From Eutypella sp. D-1 (taxonomy: Eukaryota > Ascomycota > Sordariomycetes > Xylariales > Diatrypaceae), in assembly GCA_023313575.1 (NCBI GenBank), contig JAJTTP010000003.1, forward strand, positions 2,976,001 through 3,040,000: 64,000 nt of DNA, given 5' to 3'. Positions 1 through 10,800 of this stretch are shown here, piece after piece. The notes beneath the pieces were generated by a model. It was not told the DNA's origin, did no database searches, and saw nothing but the letters and a program-made list of their open reading frames with translations. Position numbers and translations under genes: made by a program. Each line of letters begins with the position of its first letter. Position 1 is the stretch's first letter.

Positions 1-426
1 ACTGCTGCCTTCGCCTTCGCCTTCGCCGTCGCCTTCGCCGTCACCCTCGGTCTCCTCGATCTTCGCGATGTTCTCCGCCGCGTGGGGATACTTCTCCAAC
101 AGCTCCTCGCGCCCCTTCTCAAGCACCGTCGCCGTCACGTGGGCGCAGCAGTGGTGCACGATCAGTGACGCGCCGAAACTGAGGTCGCCGTCACCGATCA
201 ATAGTATCCTGTCCTCGGGCGAGAAAGGGATGACGGGCTCGGAGTGCTGTTTCTGTGTCTGCGTCTGCTTCTGCTTCTGCGGCTTGGAGGAGTAGGCGCC
301 GCCGGCTTTGTTGCCTGTCGTGGGTTCCTTGCCCTTCCCCTTGCCGACGCCACCGCCGCCGCCGCCCGGCTTGCCGTGCTTCCGTGGCTGTTGGGCGTTG
401 TGGGCGAGCTTCCGGCGTTTCCCCAT
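1..426 (-). CDS. BMT5: BMT5-like 25S rRNA (uridine-N3)-methyltransferase, 5' part (DUF2431)
   Basis: The 5' 142 codons of a gene that runs off the left edge, reading leftward from ATG at 426-424. The N-terminus is basic and Gly-rich (MGKRRKL, then a run of glycines, residues 1-60). It is followed by the nucleotide-binding motif RILLIGDGDLSFGASL (about residues 73-88), which matches the opening strand-loop-helix of the DUF2431 Rossmann-like methyltransferase family. After VTATVLEKGREELLEKYP there is an acidic Glu/Gly/Asp repeat, probably a disordered insert. From the family: yeast Bmt5 methylates a uridine of 25S rRNA in the nucleolus using S-adenosylmethionine. The KRRK-type start fits nucleolar targeting (inference). 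The catalytic half lies outside the window, so completeness cannot be judged. Confidence 0.75.
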   Translation of the reverse strand, partial: MGKRRKLAHNAQQPRKHGKPGGGGGGVGKGKGKEPTTGNKAGGAYSSKPQKQKQTQTQKQHSEPVIPFSPEDRILLIGDGDLSFGASLIVHHCCAHVTATVLEKGREELLEKYPHAAENIAKIEETEGDGEGDGEGEGEGSS

Positions 427-3400
427 ATTTCGCTGCTTATGCACTTATATGATAAGTATGCTACTACCGGAGCATGTTGGTTGGGGATTTGTAGGGATGT
501 CACGTCGCCACAAAGTGTTGTCTGTTGTCGAACCTGCTTTTTAAAGTTTGTGTTTTTTTTAACCCCGGAATATGGACAAAGGACAAATTATAAGGCTCTG
601 GCCAATGTATTTAAAATATATTATAGGTAAAATAGGAAAACGAGTTTGATGACGAGAAAACAAATCGGCTTATACACGAGACGACAAGTATACGCATTGT
701 TTCAACCTTATAATATTCGAGTCAATCAGCCTTTGCGAAAAAGCTCCTGTGCTTAGGTAATTGTCGATAGATTTATAGCCAATTTTGTACATTCGCTGTA
801 GGTACATCGGTACACGTACTATGCCTGCAAGAAGGGCGGCGGCGGCCCCCACATTTTGCGTTCTGCAGGGGCGGGCTTCTCGGGATGATGCTTGTCTAAC
901 CAGATTCGGAATTTAGTCCTGAGAAGAGAAAACCCTCCACTCCAACTTTGCCCGAAATGTGTGAGCTGAAGTTGACTTGAAGGTCGGGCTGGGTCAGGTA
1001 CATCCGGTACATCTGCGCAGGTACCTAGGTACTTCATAGACGCCCCCCCCAAAAACCCTGGAGGCGATCCCTGAAAATCGCCCGCGTGTTAGACGCACCC
1101 AAGTTTCCGAAATTCCATCGCGGCAGCACGGGATTGGCGCATTTGGCGCAACATGCTCAGGTTGGTCGTCGCTTTGTACATGCCCGGGCTTACCTCTCTG
1201 CCTAGCAGTAGTTGTGGTGGTAGTAGTAGTAGTAGTAGAAGGGCGCACTTGTACCAGGCGGTGCCGACCTTGTCATTCATTTACAGACATTCCTCAAACA
1301 AGGAGATAAAGAGGACAAGGGGACAAGGGGACAAGGGGACGCTCAAAGTTGCACCGATTGTCGAGTTTCGATTTCTCGTGGTGATATTGAAAGGTCTCAC
1401 TTGCCCAGGTCATCGTTGTCACGATCGATAAGTTTGCTTGCTGCCTTGTTACAAGGCTTCTTGAGTTTTTACTATACTGCACGACACCGCAACTTGAGCC
1501 ATAGGTGGCGGTCCCACACCGGCATCAGAGAGGGGAGAGCTCATACTCGAGATCGATAGGCTTATGCCTTGTTTCCAGTGTTCTATCCGGAGTACGAATT
1601 TAGTAATTCGGTCAAAGGTGAGGCTACACAGACGTGGGATCAGCTAAGAGGATAATGCGCTCCAGAGCTGGGGCATAGGCTGGGGGGGTTCATCTACTTC
1701 CCCTGTTCCCTAACACGCACCTTGAACTCCTACAGAACTATAGGTACACACGGCTAAGCCAATGTTTGACAAGGAGCAAGCATCTTATGGTATGTCTTCA
1801 TGCTAATCACGTTGCCTTCTTGACCGGGACAATTATACACAGACCATTCTGGTCTGGTTGCAACTGTAAGGTTAAGCGCCCAAGGTGGGTGGTAGGTAGC
1901 ACGTGTATCGTAGGGTAGGCCACCAAGAGACAGATAAATCTCTTCCGTCTACTTCTGAAGATACCTAACTATAGAAAAAAATAGTAATGTAACTACCTTC
2001 CTATGTATTCCGTACGAATAAGTCCATATGGGTGAGATGAAATACATCCAATACTTACCGTATGTACATAAGCACCTAAGTAGGACTGGAAGGAAGGAAC
2101 GACGATATACTTCGCAAGTATAGTAGACATACATAGAAATCATCATAGCCCTGACCGAAGATTGACCCATTTTACCTTTCACCATCGCACCATTCAATGC
2201 TTTGCATTAGATACGTAACCCTACATATACTATATGATAAGACGATGCTTGTTGGATGGGTGTGTTTAGTATTCAATGTCAATGAGTGTCAATGTTAGAG
2301 GTGGTGTCGGCAAAACTCAATCTCCGGACCAATCACAGAATAGATAAGAACCTAATAACTAGCAAGCTTTGACTGGATATGGAAGTCAATGCCTGGAAAA
2401 ATAGCCTGGTCCTGCAGTCAAGTCAATTCTTGGCGCCTTAACACCTGTACATACCTAAGGTGGAAACAAGTAGGTAGGTACAGACCATACTTACAGTTAG
2501 TCAATGCCTATGTACCTAGGTAGGTATGTAGGCTACTAAGTCCGCTAAGTACCTACCTAGATAGCCTAGAGTGAGCCTTTCAATCCCCATTCAATCGCCT
2601 GGGGCTTCCCATATTGGACTTTTCCAGGTTGCCCAGGTGGTGGGTGGTGATGCATCCCGGCTTGCTGGCGGACTAGCTCAATCTCATCAAATCCAGCAGT
2701 TACTTACATTTCTGTACTTACATCTCGACGACCTCTTATACCTTCTAAGGTTAAATAATTCTTCGCCGCTGCCGCATACCAATCTATCTTCAACGGCTTT
2801 AACCATTTTCCCTTTTGAAGAGGGTTTTACGTCTGGTGTATCTTCTCTATACATCAAAGCTGGACTGTAAAACCTATCCGGGTGGTCGAACTCCTTTTTG
2901 TCTTCGCGTATCATTTTGATTTTTTTTCTCCATTTTCTTCTCTCTTTCTTTACTAAGTACTCTCCGTACTCCCCTGTAGTTACTTCACTACACCTCTCAC
3001 TCTCACCCTCACCACCAAAAAGCCTTCAAAGGTTTTTTTCTTCCTCTCTCTCTATCCTTCCCCTTCTCTACACGACAATACTTGAACTTATTAGCAACGA
3101 ATTTTTTCATTCGAATTGCCCATATTGTCTCTACTGTCCTATACTAGCAGTATTGGCCTTTTCGCATATTCTGATAATTCGGCAATTCGAATTTCAACTT
3201 TCAAATTTCGACATTTTGACTGCCTACATAAGTACTACTAAATACACCCTCCAAGGCCGTCTCCCTTACCAAGGTGTACCTGTACCGGTACCCGTACCAC
3301 CCGTACCCAATCTTTCCAACACCGGCTTCCCTCTCATTCATACACTTACACACTTACAACACTTACACATTTGCACACTTACACACTTTATCACACACTT

Positions 3401-3552
3401 ATACCCACACCCACACCCATACATCTACATACCCTCTTTCTCTTTCTTTTTCACCTTCTTCTTCACCCTTTACTTTTTCTTTCCTTCTTCCTCTCTTCTT
3501 TATCTGTTTCCTACCTCACCTCATACTTGACACATGATCTACAACCGCAATC
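427..3552. other. Intergenic region and pyrimidine-rich leader
   Basis: A divergent intergenic interval of about 3.1 kb. No open frame here has coding character; the frames present are short or low-complexity. Around 1313-1340 there is a short tandem ACAAGGGG repeat. From about 2450 to 2570 the TACCTA/TAGGTA motif recurs. From about 2900 to 3552 the plus strand becomes strongly C/T-rich with CACTTA-like repeats at 3345-3430. That is the usual look of a 5' untranslated leader in filamentous fungi and probably belongs to the gene starting at 3553. Confidence 0.5.
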
Positions 3553-6500
3553 ATGGACGACGTTTCCCAAGCCGCCCCTTCTCCGGCCCCTAGTCCGGCC
3601 AAGGGAAAAGGCAGGAAACCCACAGGTAGAGGCGTCAAAAAGACGAAGAAGCCTGCCGCCAAGAAAGGTAACCGGGGCCGTGGTGGCCGCAGAAACAAAG
3701 TATACACGAATCCCCGTGTCCAGGCTGCCTACGAACGACAGCAGGACCTGAGTAGCAACTATCTAGAACTCGCCAAGGCCGTGAAGCCCGCTCTTGAAGC
3801 GCTTGCCGATATGAATATCAAGACTCTGCTAGAGAACCCTGTTGCCCACCAGGAGTTCGAGGAGTATGATGAGGCGGAGCAAGAACTTAATGATAAGCAT
3901 GCCGCCGTCGTCGCCGCCGCTGAGCGAGACCTCGAGATGGGCCTGGAGAACGCTCAGCGCACCTATGAGCTCAATCGTGAAGCTATACGCTTACAGTACC
4001 ATGTAAGTCACATTGATCCCATCTCGTTCTCACATCCACTCCAGTTGCTGACTTTTCTTTAGAATCAATTTGATTACAAGACTGAGGAATTCTATGATGG
4101 TGCCCTCAACCGCGCAAGCATCCTTTGCGAATTACACCGTGAAGGTGCCCCGGTTCATGTAAGCTGGCACCACCATGCTAATTTTCCATCACCCTTGTAA
4201 TTTCTTTCACTAACATGTACGTCCCAGCTCCCGGATAGTAGATATAAATATGTCCAGGCGTCCAACGCGGTTGCGCAGGACCAAGGTCCCTACGTAATGA
4301 TGCGCGATGGAACTGAGGTGCCTTTTCCATCTCTGCTCCAACAAGCAGAAGACCCTAAAAAAGCGGCCGCCAAGCCACAATCGGGTCGCAAGGCAAAGCC
4401 TCCCGCTAAGCGGAAAGCTGAGGACCAACTTGAAGGCCAGCCTGAGACCAAGAAACCCGTGACTGGCGCCGCCGGTCCCCAGAGCCGTAACGGCGTAGCA
4501 CGTGACGAGCCGGCCAATTCGAAAGTAGAAAACGGCGAGGATGCATCGACACCTCTACCCCGCCATATAGGAGGCCTGCTTTCAGCCGAGCAAGAAGCCG
4601 ATGCTGAGCCCGAATCAAATGCTGCCTCCCCTGGCGCTGTTCTAGAAGATGAGCAGACCCCGCCGTCGGAGAAGAGAGCTGAGCTTGCAGCGGCGGCGAA
4701 AAGGGATCTTCCCGACTTACCTAACGGCGCATCGGACCCTGATGCCTACGGCGTCCGCACGGTCTTCAAAAGGGGCCCGCGAGCGAACAACCGTCTCGTC
4801 ATCCCTCCGATGTTCAAGTTTGATGGCCACGAGATTGGATTCCGGGATTCTACCAACGACTCCACTAGAAAAGCCAGCAGATCGACCCGGGGCAAGTTCG
4901 TCAACGAACCCAACTCTGGAAGTTGGCATATGGACCAGTCCATCTGCAACTACAACTGCCTAGATTACCAAGATGATGATCTAGACCCTGAGCTTGTCAG
5001 GAAGCACAACCTTCACCCTAAGTATGGTCTATTCATGGCTGATTCTGTGAACGACTCGGAGCCCCCGAGCGACCACGTCGACGGCACCAAGCCGATAGTC
5101 ATGGTTACCCCTGATGGACATACCCTCCATGCATCCCGCTGTGTCCGTGCTGTGGTTATGGACCAGGCCTTACAGCAGGATGCTAAGAAGGAGAGCATGG
5201 CCCGAATGCTACGTGGTTATTGCCATCAGGAAGATATTGAAGAAGATGCCCTTGTATCGGAGGAGATGCGTGAACGGGAACGTTCAGCCCTCGAGCGAAT
5301 AGCGACTATCAATGAAGAGGCGAATGAGGAAGCACGTCGCCAAGCCGAAGAAGAAGAGAGGAATGAAGCTCTCCGTCGCGAACGTGCTGGTATACTATTG
5401 CACGCTGCTGAGTATACAGAATTTGAACAGCCTCGTCATCAACCTACCAGTCAACGAACCTCTCGACCTTATGATGCGGTACGAGATAGCTTCTCGAACC
5501 CGGAGCCCCCTGCCCAGATACCGCAGGTGGTGGATACGTTTGGACTGTCGGTGCTGGCTGACGTAGCCGAACATGTTTCGCTCCCACCTCTATCCTGGCA
5601 TCAAGAGCCCCCTTACGCAGGAGATTCGAATAAGATAGATCCTCGGCTACTAGGTCCGGCCAGCCAGCCCCCACCCCCCTCCAACGCTTTCTTGCAGACG
5701 GCCTTGAATCCGACCCCTGCATACACACCTATCGCCCCAGCTCCTCCTCAGGAATTCGAGCTGCTGCCTCGGGAGCCTGCCCCAAGGAATCCCTTCTCGG
5801 GCCACCCTCACGCGAAGGGTAGTCCTGTCCTCCCACCCCTTCGACCATCCAGGCGAGACAAGGTACCTATGGTGGAAGTGCCTCCGCGACCGCCATCTCG
5901 ACCTCAGGAATATGACTCCCCACGGGGTATGATTCACACCAATTCGGGAACTTTCTTTCCCCCAGCCCCTTCACGGTCCTACCATCAAGGCTACTCCCTT
6001 CACGAACCTACGCCTATCATGCCGATTCCTCTCCAAGGGCCTCCGCCGAGCATGATGCATAACCAACCACACCCGCATTTGGTAGGATACCCCATCTACT
6101 CCCCTCCTATGCCAGGCCAAGCGCAGCTCGCTCCTGCGCCGGCGCACATAGCACCCGCGCCGCCTACACCGACAGGTCCAGTTTCTATCATTCCTACAGG
6201 GCCGCCTTCAGGGCCACTCCCGGGACAACGCGTGCTCAGTCCCACACCACCCGCTCTCACACCGCGCACGAGAGGGTCCATTTCCTCAAACGGGAGCGCC
6301 TCTAACGCCGCGAAATTCCGCAAGATCGCTGCCGCGCCTGCCGCGCCCAATCGCCCGTGGGCCACCGCAGGCAGCTCTCAGTTGCGCCTAGCGCATTATG
6401 ACCATAAGGAGGCCATTAAGGACTATAGTGCCAACGAGCCGCCTCCCCGCAGCGGGCCGACGACCATCCGAGGATGGAACGTCAACAACGTAGCCAAGGG

Positions 6501-6674
6501 CCGCGGCCGTGGCGGCGTCAAGAAGGAGGATTCCTCCGAGGAGAGGGAGTTGCCCAAAGACTCTCCGAAGTAAGTGCAGAGCGCCGCATCTGCCCTGCAC
6601 AGTCTCGGCTGACAATATCTTCCAGCGTCATTTCCCCATTCTTGAACAAGTGGAACTCGTCGGAGCAAGCTTAA
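3553..6674 (+). CDS. Conserved-looking nuclear protein of unknown function, four exons
   Basis: I do not recognise the family. Exons 3553-4002, 4063-4158, 4228-6569 and 6626-6674 join in phase to 978 residues. Introns are GTAAGT..TTTAG, GTAAGC..CCCAG and GTAAGT..TCCAG. The first 50 residues are Lys/Arg/Pro-rich with AT-hook-like elements (GRKPTGRGVKK, KKGNRGRGGRR). Residues about 50-180 are a helical, charged region, interrupted by introns 1 and 2. A central block with RLVIPPMFKFDGHEIGFRDS, NYNCLDYQDDDLDPELV and KYGLFMADSVNDSEPPSDH looks globular. It is followed by an acidic coiled coil (about residues 530-600, EEANEEARRQAEEEERNEA). The last 350 residues are Pro-rich and disordered, ending in a basic stretch and, after splicing, SPFLNKWNSS. 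If the last intron is retained the protein stops at SPK. A chromatin-linked role is only an inference from the basic N-terminus. Confidence 0.7.
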
Positions 6675-9062
6675 GGTCTTCGCACTTCGAACATCGAACT
6701 ACGGTGCCTTCTATTTATATATAGGGGCGACCTCACTGCTTAATAGCAGTAAAACAGGGCGGATGCCCTATGATTGATTGATACCCTTTCTCTTTACACC
6801 GCATCCCACTCATCCTCTACAATGGTCCTTCTTTTCAGCATAGCGAACCTTTGAACATCACGGATTAGGTTTATAATCGACTTGACGAATGCATGAACGA
6901 ACAGGCATGGCAGTATTTGCATACACATCCCCCAAAGATTGGTCTACCCGCGAAGGGTGTCAGGCCATATACTTCTTTTTTTGTTTTTATTTTTGCATGG
7001 AACAGGCGTTTCCAGTATTCGGTCCTCGATATGACTCATCGCACACATACAGACACCGATCATCTAACCCAACGGTCTGTATACTAGAATGCGCAGCATG
7101 GGCCTCATTCGCCCATGTTCTGGATTTGAATGTTCTTCATCACACACACACACACACACACACACAGTTGCATGGACGGCGTCTTCAAAATATAGAACCA
7201 GCAGGATTCAAACGGACTGGCCAGGAATCTGAAGGCGTTTTTGATTGAAAAGGACGAAAGGGACGAAAAGACGGGAAGGATGGACGGAAATGGAAAGCAC
7301 AGCGAAGGGTGGGCATCTGAAAACCCAAAACAGCGTTTGATTTATTTATTTGATTTTCTTTTTGAATTTGATTTGTCGGTGGATAAAAATAGGGCCAGGT
7401 CGTTATAACCATCATCATCATCGTTGTCATTGTCTCTAGTACGGTCATGTACGTACATAGATAACGACAGGATAGGATAAGGTTCTATAAGGTCATATAT
7501 AGGTGAAAGATACCTTAGGGGGGCAGCGAGGGATGTATGGAACAGAGCCTGGAGAGAGGCTGGACTGGACATGGAGTGATGGATGGAAATGCGACATCAT
7601 CTCGTCACCGAGGCTTGACCGTTCTTGACTTTTCTCTTGACTCTTCGTACCTCTGCTGTGATCTTGACCAGAACATGTCAACTCTACAACGGATAGGTAA
7701 AGCATCGGAAGAGCTTTGAGTAAGAAGGAAAGTATTGAGCAAAGTAGAGCACAAGAAGGCGAAGCATACGCGTAGAGTCAGTCTTCGGTACCTCTCTCTT
7801 CCCTACTCTCTCTCTATCTAATGGCTCGAGCGTGCGAGGACTACGGTGTTTCGAAACCTTCTCCTTCTCACTATCCGCACACATACATACATCCAAATAG
7901 AGCATATCGCCACCAGCTCCGTGCCGGAGAAACCCCTCCCCCCTTCACCGAATCAAGCCGCGGCGCCGCCCGCTCGTCTTGCTGAGATACGAAGAGGCCC
8001 GGGACACCATCGGAACTCGGCTTACCACATACGTGTGTCGTCCAGGCCAAAGTCCCAGTAGCAGATACGACAACAGCGGGACGACGATGCGGCTGTGAAG
8101 CGGCCGTGGTGGCGACATTTGCTCTGGGACGCAGGGAAGAGAAGGGGAGGGGGGAATGGGGGGCCAACTGACTGGGTTCTGGATCATGGTATAGATACAC
8201 ACATACACACGTACTTATATGAATAGCTAGTTAGTTAGTGACCAAGCTAACATGACCTACAAAGCCGGTGGACACAGTAGGTAGCCTTTTGGCCCCTACA
8301 GTGGCGTAATTGTGCAAAGCACTTCTTCTTGTTCTATGGCTTATTGTGATCGAACGGACAACAATAGGGTCGACTTCTAAGCGATACAGAGCGAAAAGAA
8401 AATCCATGGACATACGTATAGTCTCGTATTGTTATCATACATGCGGATAGCTAAGCTACCTAGCTAGATCTATGTAGATAGATGGTCGAGTAGGTGAATG
8501 CATAGGTGGAAAGAAAGCTTGAGGAGCCTCATCTCCCCGAAGCCCAGGGTTACGTTGCTCGCGAGATCAGACCGTGAAAGAACCATGAAATAAGCGGTGA
8601 GTGGATGCGTGTTGTGTGATATCCTGGAGAAATCTATCTCCCCCTCCTTGTTCCAGATAAGCTCATCTAGTCCCCCAATCTCTTCCTGGCTTCATCAAGG
8701 GTCCAAGGGGGTGCTAGCTTAGTCGCCGCCGCCCCCTTTCCGCCCGCAAAGAGGCCGGGGGGGGGGGGGGCACAGCTACTGAGACACAAAAACATAAACA
8801 ATTGTCCAACCCTAGACTTTCTTGATAAGCTCTCGCTGATTACGTAGATCGTCCGCAACTTCTTCCAGCGCCATCGGATAGATGCGCGCAAGTTTCCAAC
8901 ATCACCCTCCCCATATCTCGGTCTCCCTTGAGATGAAACGCCGCAAAATAGAAACCAAAATTTGACAAAGACAGCTCCTCTGTCCGTTCGGAGTACCACC
9001 CTGCCTCCTTAAATGCGCCGATCCTCATCTCCTTATGATACATGCGTCGTAGAACTCCTCGG
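6675..9062. other. Convergent intergenic region (3' flanks of two genes)
   Basis: About 2.4 kb between two gene ends facing each other. It holds a CA microsatellite, A/T-rich stretches typical of 3' ends, and a G tract at 8757-8770. Small open frames are present on both strands but none shows a domain or convincing splice structure. Probably 3' untranslated regions plus spacer. Confidence 0.4.
7141..7166. repeat. CA dinucleotide microsatellite
   Basis: Thirteen perfect CA units in non-coding DNA downstream of the gene ending at 6674. Confidence 0.95.
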
Positions 9063-10800
9063 CTACGCCATCCCCTGCGCCTGCTCCATGGGGTGATGCA
9101 TTTGAGGGCCGCCCCCCGTCTGCTGCTGATCGCCCATCTGTTGCTGTTGATGTAGTTGATGCGGCGGAGGCGGCGGCGGCTGCTGGTGGTGCTCCGGCGG
9201 GTGTCCTCCCATCTGCGGGATGCCCATCTGGGGATCGCCCATTTGGGGGTCGCCCATGGGCATCATACCAGACATCATAGGATTGGCGAGAGAGAGCTGG
9301 GCGAAGCCGAGGGGGCCCTCGGGATGTAGGGCATATTGGTTAGCCTCCATGCGGTTGCCGTCGAAGACGACGAGGTTCTGGATTGGCTGTTGGCTCTGGC
9401 CGAGGACGTTGATGACATCCTGGGCGAGCTGGCCGCCGAGGACGGCAGCCACAGGCGCGGTCTCGCTGCCGATATTTTGTAGGAAGCTGCGCAAGATCTC
9501 CGAATTGAGCGTCTCGCCAGGTAACGAGAGCATTGCGTGGCATTGGGTTGCCGCCTTTGTAAAAAACTCCAGGTCCTGCCGGTTGTGGCCCGGCGCCCGA
9601 CTGTGCAGTTGCTCGAATGCCCAGAGCGCCCTCAGGCACGATAGTACGGGCGTTACGGCCCGTAGTCGGCGCGCAGACTTGATGTACTCGGCTGGAAGTG
9701 CGCTGGTTTCAGAGGCAAGGTCCCATGTCGAGTACAGCTCCCGCTTGGCAACGAGCTCAACCGTCTTATCGCCCTCCTTCTGAGTCTTCACGTCAGTGAC
9801 GTAGCGGGTCCGAGACTCCTGCCCGATCGTGGCCGACACGTTGCCCTTGTCACGCCGCAGGACAAAGTCATGTTCGATAAGGTCGCAGAAGATGTAGCCG
9901 TAATAACCATGACTTCCAGCCGCGTAAAATTGGCGATGATGCACGCGTGTGGCAGTATTAAGGAATGTGAGAGTTGTGGCGTTAAGGTCAGTAGCGATAA
10001 CAATGTCGAAGGCGGAAAAGTAGGATACGCCCTTCTCCATAATGCTTCCGGAATCAGGGATAACCTTTACTCGGGGATTCAGCTTCTGTACTTCCCGACT
10101 CGCAGCCTCGGCGCGGTTCTGACCGATGGTCTCCTCGGACAGGAAAAATTGAGCGCCCAGGTCGGCCTCGGAGACGTTCTGATCATCAAGCAGGGTCAAC
10201 GACCCGATGCCGGCGAGGACCAGATTCTTGGCGATCTCATTAGCCAGGGCCTTCATGGAGATGAGAAGAACATTAGCCGATTGAATCTTCCTCTGCGCCT
10301 TTATGCCCCAGAGCCGAATCTGGCGGTCGTATAGCGCAATTTCATCTATGTTGTCACATTTAGCTCAAGTGAGGAGTAAGGGAGGGTAATGAAAAGCAGC
10401 TTGTATCAAATCACTTACCGGCACTGATGGCAGCGTTCCCATTCACGGCATGGTCAGCACCAGTGCCATTAGTGTCTGTCATCATGTGTTGATTGGGAGG
10501 AAACATCATATTGGCTGGCGGGAAGAAGGCGTTGTTGCCGTTGAACATCTGCGGATCGGGCGCGAAACCGACGTGCTGGCCCATGTCGGGGAACGCGGAA
10601 GCATCAACCTGTGGAGGTTGTCCCATAGGCAAACCCATGGAGATTCCTCCCATAGGAACCGAGTGATGAGAATCCTGGTTAGACATGTTGCCGTTGCTGT
10701 CTTGAGGTGGTTGTGGTTGCTGAGGCTGAGGCTGAGGTTGAGGCTGCTGCTGGGACTCCGTGGTGGGCTGTGATTGTTCTTGAGTCTCCATTTGTGACAT
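9063..10800 (-). CDS. AOS1: SUMO-activating enzyme subunit 1 (Aos1/SAE1/Rad31)
   Basis: Two exons, 10800-10419 and 10345-9063, joined across a 73-bp intron (GTAAGT..CATAG, phase 1), give 554 residues. The join rebuilds DEIALYDRQIRLWG (from residue 128), the hallmark opening of Aos1/ThiF-type E1 subunits. It is followed by ANVLLISM..LANEIAKNLVLAGIGSLTL and LLDDQNVSEADLGAQFFL of the adenylation fold. From the family: Aos1 pairs with Uba2 in the nucleus to adenylate SUMO; the catalytic Cys and ATP chemistry lie on Uba2, so lack of a catalytic Cys here is normal. The unusual parts are a 127-residue N-terminal tail rich in Gln, Pro and Met (QPQPQPQPQQPQPPQ) and a Met/Gly/His/Gln/Pro C-terminal tail of about 80 residues with MGDPQMGDPQMGIPQMGG repeats. 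Typical Aos1 proteins are about 340-400 residues. Confidence 0.93.

Noticed and set aside
2898..3530. Plus-strand ORF of 210 codons
   Set aside because: Translation of the C/T-rich leader (Phe/Leu/Ser/Pro/Tyr-rich); not protein-like.
8760..9043. Minus-strand peptide ending EEVADDLRNQRELIKKV just downstream of AOS1
   Set aside because: The C-terminal piece looks protein-like, but an in-frame stop lies about 20 codons upstream and I found no consistent splice to AOS1 or another start. Treated as 3' untranslated sequence.
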